Source: Thiodiazotropha sp040793985 (GTDB taxonomy: Bacteria; Pseudomonadota; Gammaproteobacteria; Chromatiales; Chromatiaceae). Taken from it: 64,000 nt of DNA. The notes under the pieces are model-generated. The model was given only the letters and a program-made list of their open reading frames with translations, had not been told where the DNA came from and ran no database searches. Location: positions 186,001 to 250,000 of the forward strand of contig JBFNJI010000003.1 in NCBI GenBank assembly GCA_040793985.1, written 5' to 3'. The first letter of the stretch is position 1. Each line of letters starts with the position of its first letter. This document shows positions 17,498 to 25,597 of this stretch, piece by piece. The position numbers and the translations under genes are program-made.

Positions 17498-18799
17498 ATG
17501 CAAACCAGTTTTACAGCACAGCAACTATCAATACCCGCAATTGCCAGCTCGGAAGTAGAGTTGCGTGCCTGCCTGCAATGCGACTACTGCACACCGAACT
17601 GTCCGACCTATAAGATTATTGGTGACGAGTACGATAGCTCTCGCGGACGCGTTTATCTGATAAAAGAGCTGCTGGAGAGTGAAGGTAAACCTGATCGGCA
17701 AGTTGTGGGTTATATCGATCGTTGTCTCTCATGCCTGGCATGTATGTCTAGCTGTCCATCAAGTGTGCACTACCAGCACCTGCTGGATCATGCGCGGGAG
17801 AGCATCGAGCAGCGGCACCAGCGCAAACCGATTGACAGACTATCGCGTTGGCTGTTGGCAAAGCTGCTGCCTTCGCCGAGACGATTTAGGTTTGCAATGC
17901 ATGCGGCAAGGTTGCTGAAACCGATGGCTGCGACATTACCCGGCCCGTTTCGGGGGATGGTGGAGTATGTACCGGCTACTCTGCCGCAACCGAGCCCGAA
18001 TGTTAGACCTCAGGTGTTTCCCGCGCAGCGCGAGCGTATCCGCCGCGTTGCATTGCTGACTGGTTGCGCGCAGCAGGCACTGAATACGGACATCAACGAT
18101 GCCACCATTCGAATCCTGTGCCGTCATGGTTGCGAGGTGGTTATTCCCGGTGGCAGCGGATGCTGCGGTGCGGTTACTCATCACATGGGTAAAACAAAGG
18201 AGAGTCTAGCTGCAGCATCGAGGAACATACGCGCCTGGATGAAAGAGGTTGACGGCAAAGGACTGGATGCGATTGTAATCAATACCAGCGGCTGTGGTAC
18301 GGTGATAAAAGATTACGGTTATATGTTCCGCAATGAATCCCTGGCGCAGCAGGCGGCTACTGTTGCCGGACTGGCGATGGATATTACCGAACTGCTGTCG
18401 GAGATTGATTTGGATTACAAGATCAAGCCGTCGATGCGGATATCCTATCATGCAACCTGTTCCCTGCAGTTTGGACAGAGAATAAGGTTTAAACCTAAAA
18501 AGCTATTGAAATCAGCCGGTTTTACCGTTCTGGAACCAAGGGATTCGCACACCTGTTGCGGTGCCGCGGGAACCTACAACCTGCTGCAGCCAGAAATCTC
18601 AAACCGATTAAAACTAAGCAAATTAAAAGAGCTCGAAGCAGGGGCCCCCGCTGCAATCGCTGCAGGGAACATCGGTTGTATGCTGCATCTTGCAACGCAC
18701 TCCCGGGTACCAGTGGTGCATACAGTTGAACTGTTGGATTGGGTGACGGGAGGTCCGGTTCCTCCAGCCTTATATGGCGTTTGCCGGGAAGCGGTTTAG
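17498..18799 (+). CDS. GlcF-like iron-sulfur protein with two CCG domains
   Basis: 433 residues. Two [4Fe-4S] ferredoxin motifs lie near the N-terminus (Cys25, 28, 31, 35 in CLQCDYCTPNCP and Cys77, 80, 83, 87 in CLSCLACMSSCP). Two CCG cysteine-rich domains follow (VALLTGCAQQALN and GCCGAV; YHATCSLQFGQR and TCCGAAGTYNLL). The order and spacing match GlcF, the iron-sulfur subunit of glycolate oxidase. No glcD or glcE is adjacent, so it may serve a different flavoprotein. Copy 2 of the shared LysR-type element lies upstream, linking it to the thiocyanate/cobalt genes. No clear Shine-Dalgarno; a 15-nt palindrome (GCACTG-TAG-CAGTGC, 17470-17484) sits just before the start. Family sure, role unknown. 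Confidence 0.82.
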   Translation: MQTSFTAQQLSIPAIASSEVELRACLQCDYCTPNCPTYKIIGDEYDSSRGRVYLIKELLESEGKPDRQVVGYIDRCLSCLACMSSCPSSVHYQHLLDHARESIEQRHQRKPIDRLSRWLLAKLLPSPRRFRFAMHAARLLKPMAATLPGPFRGMVEYVPATLPQPSPNVRPQVFPAQRERIRRVALLTGCAQQALNTDINDATIRILCRHGCEVVIPGGSGCCGAVTHHMGKTKESLAAASRNIRAWMKEVDGKGLDAIVINTSGCGTVIKDYGYMFRNESLAQQAATVAGLAMDITELLSEIDLDYKIKPSMRISYHATCSLQFGQRIRFKPKKLLKSAGFTVLEPRDSHTCCGAAGTYNLLQPEISNRLKLSKLKELEAGAPAAIAAGNIGCMLHLATHSRVPVVHTVELLDWVTGGPVPPALYGVCREAV

Positions 18800-18919
18800 G
18801 GCTCTGCACGAATGGGATTGATCACGGTATTAAGTCGCTCAGGCCGGATGACCTCCGGCAACCTGTAAGTGCCGCCTCATCTTGTAGAGCGCTTGAGGCC
18901 AGCTAAATTTTATTACTGT

Positions 18920-19897
18920 TCAGCTCGAAGGTGTGCATACCTCTGACATCGGGCAGGGGCCTGTCCGTTTTACCGGTGTGTCGTGGCAACCATCGACACC
19001 CCATTCGGCTGCCAGCTCCTTGAAGGCAAGGGAAGCAGGGCTTTTGTAGGAGTCTTTGCGGCAGATGAGTGTGATTGTATGGTGAGGTAGTTCTGGTAGC
19101 AGCATGACCGGATGTATTTCATTCTGTTGGCATGCGATGGTGTTTGGCAATATGGTGGCAAGACGGCCTAGACGCAGCACTTCTATGATGGTGCTTAGCG
19201 AGTTTGTCTCAATGGCGATTGTCGGTTTGATATCATGTTCCAGGCAATAGAGGTCGATATGCCTGCGCAGCGCAAAATCGCTGTTGAGAAGGGCTAACGG
19301 CTCTTGTTCGAATGCATGTTGGTTAAGTGGCGTCTCCATGCCCGCATACTGGTGTGTGGATCCTACTGCCATGTTAAGCGGTTCGATGAACAGGTGTTGA
19401 GTCTCTATGAATTCATAGTTTGCAGCCACTGTTAGGGTGTTGGTAAAAGCAATCCCGATATCGATATTGCCAGCCAGAACGCCACTCTCGATATCGTCCT
19501 GTGGCATCTCATAGGTGCCGACAGATATACCTGGAAAACGTTTATTGAAACGGTCAAGCAGGGGTGCTGCGAGATAGTCTGTGATTGGCGTCATCCCCAG
19601 GCTCAGTGAACCGCGACTGAGATCCTGTAGTTCCTGTATTGCCCGCTTGCCGGCATCGAGTTCCCCCAAGGCCCTGCGCGCATAGCTGATATAGACCTCA
19701 CCTGCATCGGTTAGATGAACATTACGACCAGAACGATCAAGAAGTTGAGTGTCAAGAGACTCTTCTAATTGTTTGATTTGTTGTGACAGTGTGGGTTGTG
19801 AAACAAAAAGTGTTTCTGCCGCACGGGTAAAGCTGTGGTGTTCAGCGACAGCCAAAAGATAGCGCAGCGAGCGGGGACACATGATGTTTCTGTCCAT
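18920..19897 (-). CDS. CynR-like LysR-family transcriptional regulator
   Basis: 325 residues, cytoplasmic DNA-binding regulator. The N-terminal winged helix (SLRYLLAVAEHHSFTRAAET, then VSQPTLSQQIKQLEESL) and the linker (RSGRNVHLTDAGEVYISYA, GELDAGKRAIQELQDLSRGS) closely resemble CynR, the cyanate-responsive activator. A type-2 periplasmic-fold effector domain follows. ATG at 19897 is preceded by AGGA at 7 bp. It is divergent from scnBAC and convergent with the GlcF-like gene. A perfect CCATAG-N7-CTATGG palindrome covers its own start codon, suggesting autoregulation. It is the best candidate to bind the three shared 69-bp elements; its ligand might be thiocyanate or cyanate (inference). Confidence 0.88.
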   Translation of the reverse strand: MDRNIMCPRSLRYLLAVAEHHSFTRAAETLFVSQPTLSQQIKQLEESLDTQLLDRSGRNVHLTDAGEVYISYARRALGELDAGKRAIQELQDLSRGSLSLGMTPITDYLAAPLLDRFNKRFPGISVGTYEMPQDDIESGVLAGNIDIGIAFTNTLTVAANYEFIETQHLFIEPLNMAVGSTHQYAGMETPLNQHAFEQEPLALLNSDFALRRHIDLYCLEHDIKPTIAIETNSLSTIIEVLRLGRLATILPNTIACQQNEIHPVMLLPELPHHTITLICRKDSYKSPASLAFKELAAEWGVDGCHDTPVKRTGPCPMSEVCTPSS

Positions 19898-19912
19898 AGT
19901 CGATTCCTATGG
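19894..19912. promoter_or_regulatory. LysR-type operator overlapping the regulator's own start
   Basis: CCATAG-N7-CTATGG is a perfect inverted repeat with the ATAG-N7-CTAT core found in the three shared elements. On the minus strand it contains both the Shine-Dalgarno and the ATG of the LysR gene, a position suited to autorepression. Confidence 0.65.
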
Positions 19913-20054
19913 AAGTTATAAAAAAAGCGAATTTTACCAATTCGTCGAGATGAATCTTAGTGTAGACCATTATTCAAATTAGTAGACAGTTTTTTTATAA
20001 ATCTGTTTTAAGTGTTCTGTTATATGCGAAACGAGGAGCTATTGCTTTGTGGCC

Positions 20055-20123
20055 ATAGTCATCGCCTATAGAGCTAATCAGAATTAGGTCTTGGACAATT
20101 ATTGTATGCTGGTAAATAGTTTG
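20055..20123 (+). promoter_or_regulatory. Shared 69-bp LysR-type control element, copy 3 (upstream of scnB)
   Basis: ATAG-N7-CTAT (20055-20069), 13 bp, ATTAGGTCTTGGACAA (20083-20098), 12 bp, GGTAAATAGTTTG. It is nearly identical to copy 1, including the CTATAGAG-TAATC flank. It ends 192 bp before the scnB ATG. A hairpin (TAAATCGC 20138-20145 with GCGATTTA 20154-20161) follows in the leader. Confidence 0.75.
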
Positions 20124-20260
20124 ACTTAACACGAGTGTAAATCGCTCGCTATCGCGATTTATTTAAGAAAAGCTTAAGTTAACCTGTGATCTGTATTGGG
20201 CCGCCAACCATCATGCGCGGCATTAGTATCAAATAACTATATACGAAACATATGAAAGAC

Positions 20261-20295
20261 ATTAGGTAAAAACGACTAATCAGTTAAAACCTAAT
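20261..20295 (+). promoter_or_regulatory. ATTAGGT/ACCTAAT inverted repeat next to the scnB ribosome site
   Basis: ATTAGGT (20261-20267) and ACCTAAT (20289-20295) can pair over a 21-nt loop, ending just before the very strong AAAGGAGGT that serves scnB (ATG 20316). The arms repeat the ATTAGGT core of the upstream element. It could be an mRNA structure near the ribosome site or an additional protein-binding site. Confidence 0.4.
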
Positions 20296-20315
20296 CCAAA
20301 GGAGGTCACGCGACC

Positions 20316-20747
20316 ATGTCATCAAGCGTTAGACAAAAAGTGATGAAACATCTGGAGATCGTGAAACAGCTCCAGCCGTCTCTGCACTATGAAACCCATG
20401 CACCTGCACCTGATCAGATCGACAATGAGCACTACAGGGCCTATACGCGGATGTCCCACGATGTTGGTGGCGAGCCAGATGTGCCTATTACCTGGGAAGA
20501 GAAAGAGGAGGAGGTGTGGGAGCACAATACCTTCGTTACCTGTGAAGTCTTGGCGTGGCGTGGTGTTTGGAATGCAGAGGAGAGACGCCGCAGGCAGAAC
20601 GTGGATGTGGGACAGACGCAATATTTAGGCTTGCCCTATTACGGCCGGTGGTTGCTGACTGCAGCGAGGATATTGGTGGATAAGCAATACATTACTATCA
20701 CCGAATTATCCGACAAGATTGATGAGGTCAGAAAACGCTATGAGTAA
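20316..20747 (+). CDS. scnB: Thiocyanate hydrolase beta subunit (nitrile hydratase beta N-terminal type)
   Basis: 143 residues. It corresponds to the N-terminal helical half of nitrile hydratase beta, with the hallmark MSHDVGGEPD and the C-terminal QTQYLGLPYYGRWLLTAARILVDK segment. In thiocyanate hydrolase (SCN- + 2 H2O to COS + NH3 + OH-) the nitrile hydratase beta chain is split into separate beta and alpha genes in the order scnB-scnA-scnC. That is the order here, and the length is close to that of the characterised Thiobacillus thioparus subunit. It is preceded by AAAGGAGGT. Three-subunit nitrile hydratases of the toyocamycin type are the main alternative. Confidence 0.88.
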   Translation: MSSSVRQKVMKHLEIVKQLQPSLHYETHAPAPDQIDNEHYRAYTRMSHDVGGEPDVPITWEEKEEEVWEHNTFVTCEVLAWRGVWNAEERRRRQNVDVGQTQYLGLPYYGRWLLTAARILVDKQYITITELSDKIDEVRKRYE

Positions 20748-21108
20748 ACCACATTACGATCGAGAACATCATGTAAAGAAAGCTACCGGTATCGGTGACC
20801 CGCAATGCTTCAAGGGCGAGGCAGGACCGCCGCGATTTAAGGTTGGTGACAAGGTAAGGGTCAGGGATCTGCCAGACATCTTTTACTCACGTACCCAGGT
20901 ATATACCCGGGGTGCAGAGGCGACCGTGGCAGAGCTTGTCTACGAGAGTCCGGCGCCGGAAGACGAGGCCTGGGACAACACCGATAAGGTGGTTTGGTTC
21001 TACAGCCTTATCTTCAAGCAAAAGGATTTATGGCCGGACTATCCGGAAGCATTTGCAAATGACACCTTGGAGACAGAACTGCCTGAGCGCTGGCTGGAAC
21101 CTCTATAG
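20740..21108 (+). CDS. scnA: Thiocyanate hydrolase alpha subunit (nitrile hydratase beta C-terminal type)
   Basis: 122 residues from ATG 20740, which overlaps the scnB stop by 8 bp and follows GAGGT at 11 bp; a longer start at 20719 would lie deep in scnB. It matches the SH3-like C-terminal barrel of nitrile hydratase beta: PRFKVGDKVRVRDLPDIFYSRTQ for the core strands and a C-terminal LWPDYPEAF with a terminal ELPERWLEPL. It packs with ScnB and ScnC in the heterododecameric enzyme described for T. thioparus. Confidence 0.88.
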   Translation: MSKPHYDREHHVKKATGIGDPQCFKGEAGPPRFKVGDKVRVRDLPDIFYSRTQVYTRGAEATVAELVYESPAPEDEAWDNTDKVVWFYSLIFKQKDLWPDYPEAFANDTLETELPERWLEPL

Positions 21109-21166
21109 CGACAGCGGTCACTGATCTGCTCAGAGTATTGGATTAAGCATTAGAGAGGGTAGACAA

Positions 21167-21862
21167 ATGGCGGAGAAACATAAACCCGCACCAATGGTTG
21201 ATGAAGTCAGTGAATTCGAAGTGCTCGAGATCGCGGTTCGTGAACTTGCTATCGAGAAAGGGCTGTTTAGCGCGGAGGACCACCAGCGTTGGACCGAGTA
21301 TATGCATACCCTCGGTCCCCTGCCGGCTGCGCGTTTGGTAGCCAAGGCTTGGTTGGACCCTGAATACAAAAAACTGGCAGTTGAGGATGGCGTCAAGGCG
21401 AGCCTGGAGGTCGGAATCGACTGGGTTAACAGCATGCCGACCAATTTCGGCACGCCGAGCGATTACTGTAACCTGCGTGTCCTCGAGGATACGCCAACCT
21501 TGAAACACGTGGTCGTGTGTACACTCTGTTCATGCTACCCACGTCCCATCCTGGGACAGTCACCCGAATGGTATCGCACGCCGAACTATAGGCGTCGCCT
21601 GGTGCGCTGGCCACGACAGGTGCTTGCTGAGTTTGGGTTGCAACTGCCAGACGATGTAGAAGTTAGGGTGGAGGACTCGAACCAGAAATCGCGCTTCATC
21701 GTGTTGCCCGTCCGTCCCGAGGGGACTGATGGCTGGAGTGAAGACCAGCTGGCCGAGATCGTGACCCGGGACTGCCTGATTGGTGTGGCCATACCGAAAC
21801 CCGGCAAGACCGCCAATGATCCACGTCCCGTGCGTCCCGCCGTTAACCCCTATCACCACTAG
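21167..21862 (+). CDS. scnC: Thiocyanate hydrolase gamma subunit, cobalt-binding catalytic chain
   Basis: 231 residues, homologous to nitrile hydratase alpha. The metal-binding claw is VVCTLCSCYP with Cys118, Cys121, Ser122 and Cys123. The Thr after the first Cys is the pattern of cobalt rather than iron enzymes, and the second and third Cys are the ones oxidised in the mature family members. Downstream RPILGQSPEWYRTPNYRRRLVRWP and EVRVEDSNQKSRFIVLP are family-conserved. Length is close to the characterised gamma chain. Cobalt dependence fits the nearby cbiM gene. The split beta/alpha genes and the sulfur-oxidation neighbourhood favour thiocyanate over nitriles as substrate. Confidence 0.88.
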   Translation: MAEKHKPAPMVDEVSEFEVLEIAVRELAIEKGLFSAEDHQRWTEYMHTLGPLPAARLVAKAWLDPEYKKLAVEDGVKASLEVGIDWVNSMPTNFGTPSDYCNLRVLEDTPTLKHVVVCTLCSCYPRPILGQSPEWYRTPNYRRRLVRWPRQVLAEFGLQLPDDVEVRVEDSNQKSRFIVLPVRPEGTDGWSEDQLAEIVTRDCLIGVAIPKPGKTANDPRPVRPAVNPYHH

Positions 21863-21870
21863 GTAATCCC

Positions 21871-22326
21871 ATGGCAGAGATCAATCCGAAATATTTTGAA
21901 CTCGACAATGAGATGCGCGAGCGCAATCTGGATGAGTCAACACCGGTTTCGCTACTCGAAGATGTCAAACAGAAAGGACGGGTCTGGGACGATTTGTGTG
22001 AGGAGTATGGTGTCGACAATCCGGACCCTCCCTGGCGCATTACCCTGGAAGCGACCTGTGACATGTTGGCTGGGGGATATTGGGAAACCTTCAATGTCTG
22101 CAAACCCAAGGAGGAGCGTAGTCCGGAAGAGGAGGAGAAAAAGCTGGACGCCGTGGAGCGTCGCTGGGAAGAGGATAAGCTGGTGGAAAAGTACTATGAG
22201 CAAGTCCCTTTCCCAGAGAGGCAGCTGCTTGCGTTGGCACATACTTTGATCCGGCGCGGGTTGTTTGACGAGGAGGAATTGGCACGACGCATGGAAGAGG
22301 TGGATCAGCGCTTGAACAGTGCATGA
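21871..22326 (+). CDS. P15K-like activator/metallochaperone for thiocyanate hydrolase
   Basis: 151 residues, starting 8 bp after the scnC stop. The C-terminal part (PFPERQLLALAHTLIRRGLFDEEELARRMEEV) has the nitrile-hydratase-beta-N-terminal fold pattern used by activators such as P15K, which delivers cobalt to thiocyanate hydrolase in T. thioparus. A central acidic coiled segment (EERSPEEEEKKLDAVERRWEE) links it to an N-terminal PPWRITLEATCDMLAGGYW motif. No P47K-type GTPase is present nearby. Assignment as activator rests on this similarity and on position. Confidence 0.75.
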   Translation: MAEINPKYFELDNEMRERNLDESTPVSLLEDVKQKGRVWDDLCEEYGVDNPDPPWRITLEATCDMLAGGYWETFNVCKPKEERSPEEEEKKLDAVERRWEEDKLVEKYYEQVPFPERQLLALAHTLIRRGLFDEEELARRMEEVDQRLNSA

Positions 22327-22545
22327 TCCGGGTGCTGTCTGACTGCTGTCGGTCGTTTCTGTAGATCGACAGCGCTCCACTCGATTACCGGTGGGCTATG
22401 CGGGTGGAGATAGAAAATGTCCACAACAGTCATTTGACACCATCGGGTGGCGAGAGATCGATGCAGCTCCGCTTGCTGACTGGAAAGTGCCTGGCCCCGC
22501 TGCAACAGCAGTAATCATCGACACTTTACACAGAGGGTAGATTTA

Positions 22546-23373
22546 ATGTCTATACGCGGAGTCCGCATCAAGATCGAAGAACTTAGCCACCGCTATACAT
22601 CGAAAAGCCCGATTACTTTCGACAAGGTAAACCTGGAAGCGAAGCATGGTGAGATCCTCGCCATTATCGGACGTTCGGGTTGTGGTAAGTCGACCCTGTT
22701 GCATATTCTTGCGGGTCTCTTAAAACCCACGGACGGTACGGTGCACCTTGACGATGTATTGGTGAGTGCTCCATCGCCGCAATGGGTCATGATGTTCCAG
22801 GCACCCCATCTCTTTCCTTGGATGAAGGTGTCGCAGAATGTAGGTATCGGGCTTCACTTTGCAGGCTGGGATGAGTCGAAGATGCGCGATCGGGTCAATG
22901 ATGCGCTCAATCTTGTCGACCTGCAGGAGTATGCTGATAACAACGTCCAGGATCTCTCCGGTGGTCAGCAGCAGCGGGTGGCGCTTGCGCGTTCTCTGGT
23001 GATGGAGCCTGAACTGCTGCTCCTGGATGAACCCTTCTCCGCACTCGATGCCTTCACCCGCGCCGCTTTGCAGCTGGATGTGCGATCGATAGCCAAGCGC
23101 CTGGGTTTCAATGTGGTGATCGTTACCCACGATATAGATGAAGCGGTATTGATGGCGGATCGTGCGCTGATCATGGCGGGTTCCCCCGGCAAGATCTATG
23201 ACGAACTCGAAGTCAATCTCCCCGACCCAAGGGAAAGGCACGATCCGGAGGTTCAGGCGATGCGCACGCGCCTGATGGAGGCCTTCAAAAGTGCCGCCAA
23301 TGAATATCCGAGCGCCTCCGGCAAGGATGCTGGTGATGAATCCAGTCCACACAGCGTCACGCAGCACGCCTGA
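22546..23373 (+). CDS. NitT/TauT-type ABC transporter ATP-binding protein
   Basis: 275 residues. Walker A GRSGCGKST (residues 42-50), Q-loop in MMFQAPHLFPW, signature LSGGQQQR, Walker B LLLLDEP and the switch VTHDIDEAV are all intact, so it should hydrolyse ATP. It is closest in style to the nitrate/taurine/sulfonate/cyanate group (TauB/SsuB/CynD). It is the first gene of a four-gene import system starting 219 bp after the P15K-like gene. With CynR-like regulation upstream and SCNase adjacent, thiocyanate (or cyanate) is the likely cargo, by inference only. Confidence 0.92.
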   Translation: MSIRGVRIKIEELSHRYTSKSPITFDKVNLEAKHGEILAIIGRSGCGKSTLLHILAGLLKPTDGTVHLDDVLVSAPSPQWVMMFQAPHLFPWMKVSQNVGIGLHFAGWDESKMRDRVNDALNLVDLQEYADNNVQDLSGGQQQRVALARSLVMEPELLLLDEPFSALDAFTRAALQLDVRSIAKRLGFNVVIVTHDIDEAVLMADRALIMAGSPGKIYDELEVNLPDPRERHDPEVQAMRTRLMEAFKSAANEYPSASGKDAGDESSPHSVTQHA

Positions 23374-23420
23374 CCCTGCATTAGTCGGAAGATCCGATTA
23401 GCCAACGGAGGATACCGAAG

Positions 23421-24713
23421 ATGAAAGAGCAGAAGTATCTTGTAGACAAGTACGGAGACGGAATCGACGATCCTGATCTCGTCTTGGAATACGATCCGCT
23501 ATTCAAGAATGTACTGGGTAGTGGTGTCGACAGGCGCGATTTTCTGAAAATGGGAAGTCTTGCGGCGATGAGCAGCCTGATACCTTCGGCTGCCACCTTC
23601 GCACAGGAGAAGAAGTGGGATCCCGTGGTTAAAATCGGCTATATCCCGATTACCGATGCTGCTGCTCTCCTGGTGGCCCATGAGCTGGGCTATTTCAAGA
23701 AAGAGGGTATAGAGTCGGTTCGCCCGACACTGATCCGTGGCTGGTCGCCCCTGGTGGAAGCCTTCGCCTCGCATCGTTTCAACCTGACCCACATGTTGAT
23801 CCCGATCCCGATTTGGATGCGTTACAACAACAAATACCCGTTGAAGATCACAGCCTGGGATCATACCAACGGTTCCGCGATCATTGTTCACAAGGATAGC
23901 GGTATCAATACGCCTAAGGATTTTGGCGGTAAACAGTTCGCCGTACCCTATTGGTACTCAATTCACAACATTGTGTCGCAGAAGATAATGAAGGAGGCCG
24001 GCATCAAGCCGGTTATCAGGCCGCAGAGCGCGAAACTGGCAGCCGATGAGTGTAACTTTCTGGTGCTCAATCCTCCGGAGATGCCGCCGGCGCTTGCTGC
24101 CAAGTCGATCGATGGATACTGCGTCGCCGAACCCTTCAATGCGCTTGGCGAGATCAAGGCCGGTGGCAAGGTGTTGCGTTTTACCGGTGACGTGTGGAAG
24201 GGGCATCCGTGCTGTGTCGTGGTGATGCATGAGGCTGATGCCATGGATCCGGATCGTGCGGCCTGGGCTCAGGGTGTGCATAACGCCATCATTGCCGCCC
24301 AGATCCATCTCGGTGAGAACAGAGAGGAGATGGCGCAGTTACTCTCCCGTGACGGTAAGAAATATCTGCCGTTCCCGAAAAAGGTCATCGAGCGGGCCAT
24401 GCTGTTCTATGATCCCGCTTACTACAGCAACCCGATCGCGATCAAACATCCCGAGTGGGGCATGAACCGGATCAACTTTCAGAGCTGGCCCTATCGCTCC
24501 GCCACGGAACTCGTGGTCTCGGATCTGAAGTCCACCGTGCTTACCGGTGATGCCAGTTTCCTTGATGGACTCTCTCCACAACACGTGGCCGATGACCTGG
24601 TTAACTACAAGTTTGTGAAGAATGCCCTCGAGGCCAATCCGAAATGGAAAAACGATCCAAGCGTTCCCAAGTCGGGCGACCCCTACACCAGAGTAGAGGT
24701 GGTTAAGCTGTGA
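23421..24713 (+). CDS. ABC transporter substrate-binding protein with Tat signal
   Basis: 430 residues of the NMT1/TauA/SsuA/NrtA class. An unusual 36-residue charged N-terminus precedes a twin-arginine motif, DRRDFLKMG (Arg38, Arg39), a hydrophobic stretch and a cleavage candidate ATFA-QEKK near residue 61. Export would therefore be by the Tat route in folded form, unusual for this group outside the nitrate-binding branch. The mature part begins VVKIGYIPITDAAALLVAHELGYF, the standard first strand and helix. The last codons overlap the start of the first permease by 4 bp. The ligand is unknown; thiocyanate is the inference from context. Confidence 0.9.
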   Translation: MKEQKYLVDKYGDGIDDPDLVLEYDPLFKNVLGSGVDRRDFLKMGSLAAMSSLIPSAATFAQEKKWDPVVKIGYIPITDAAALLVAHELGYFKKEGIESVRPTLIRGWSPLVEAFASHRFNLTHMLIPIPIWMRYNNKYPLKITAWDHTNGSAIIVHKDSGINTPKDFGGKQFAVPYWYSIHNIVSQKIMKEAGIKPVIRPQSAKLAADECNFLVLNPPEMPPALAAKSIDGYCVAEPFNALGEIKAGGKVLRFTGDVWKGHPCCVVVMHEADAMDPDRAAWAQGVHNAIIAAQIHLGENREEMAQLLSRDGKKYLPFPKKVIERAMLFYDPAYYSNPIAIKHPEWGMNRINFQSWPYRSATELVVSDLKSTVLTGDASFLDGLSPQHVADDLVNYKFVKNALEANPKWKNDPSVPKSGDPYTRVEVVKL

Positions 24714-25540
24714 GTGATGAGGTCGCACCCTTCAAGGTTGGTGAGTCCCGGCCATACCGTGTCCTGAAATCATCAGGACGCGGTCTCTACAACTTTTTCG
24801 GTGGCTTGGCGATTCTGTTTGTATTGTGGTGGATTGGCGGCTATTTCATATCAGTCAATCCATCGACGGAGCATTTCGCAGCGTTTGGTCCCATTCCAAC
24901 ATTAAAGGCCTTTCCTGAACTCTGGTCGGCCGGAACGATACAGAGTGCGATCGTCGCGAGTGGTTATCGGCTTGGTTTGGGGCTGCTGATTGCAACCGTG
25001 ATCGGCGTGCCGATCGGTATCTTGATGGGACGCAGTAAGCGATTTCGAGAAATCAGTAATTCACCCTTCCAGCTGTTGCGCATGATCAGTCCGCTGTCTT
25101 GGATGCCACTCGCAGTCATTGTCTTCGCGACCTGGAATCAGTCAATCATCTTTCTGATCGCCATAGCCTCGGTCTGGCCGGTTGCCTTTGCTACGGCGGC
25201 GGGATTGGCGAAGATCGATCCGGCCTGGTTCAAGGTGGCGCGCAATCTGGGTGCGACGCCAGTACACATGATGACAAAGATTATCTTGCCGGCTATCAGT
25301 TTCGACGTTTTTACCGGTATCCGGCTTGCGCTGGGTGTGGCTTGGATTGTGTTGGTACCGGCGGAATTTCTTGGTGTGACTTCTGGGCTTGGTTATTCAA
25401 TAGAGGATGCCAGGGAGACTTTGTCGTACCACCATCTGACCGCCATCGTGTTGGTAATAGGCGCGATCGGTTACATCCTTGACAGCACATGCGTCCTGCT
25501 GATCAAGCACTTCAGCTGGCACCGTGGAGATGCAGCGTGA
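24710..25540 (+). CDS. ABC transporter permease, paralogue 1
   Basis: 276 residues with about six membrane helices and the BPD-type coupling segment around GLAKIDPAWFKVARNLGATPVHMM, where the EAA loop sits. It starts at GTG 24710, overlapping the binding-protein gene by 4 bp. It is a close tandem paralogue of the next gene: most of the chain from FGPIPTLKAFP to the C-terminus aligns without gaps, and long blocks such as IAIASVWPVAFATAAGLAK are identical. NitT/TauT importers normally have one permease acting as a homodimer, so two copies suggest a heterodimer or a recent duplication. Confidence 0.92.
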   Translation: MSDEVAPFKVGESRPYRVLKSSGRGLYNFFGGLAILFVLWWIGGYFISVNPSTEHFAAFGPIPTLKAFPELWSAGTIQSAIVASGYRLGLGLLIATVIGVPIGILMGRSKRFREISNSPFQLLRMISPLSWMPLAVIVFATWNQSIIFLIAIASVWPVAFATAAGLAKIDPAWFKVARNLGATPVHMMTKIILPAISFDVFTGIRLALGVAWIVLVPAEFLGVTSGLGYSIEDARETLSYHHLTAIVLVIGAIGYILDSTCVLLIKHFSWHRGDAA

Positions 25541-25597
25541 GTACAGAACAAGCACAGTACGCAATGGGTATGCGGCCGTCACGGGGATTGCTGAGCG

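Noticed and set aside
20316..21862. Annotation as a nitrile hydratase
   Set aside because: The split of the beta chain into two genes in the order B-A-C, the P15K-like activator and the sulfur-oxidation neighbourhood fit thiocyanate hydrolase better; three-subunit nitrile hydratases remain a weaker alternative.
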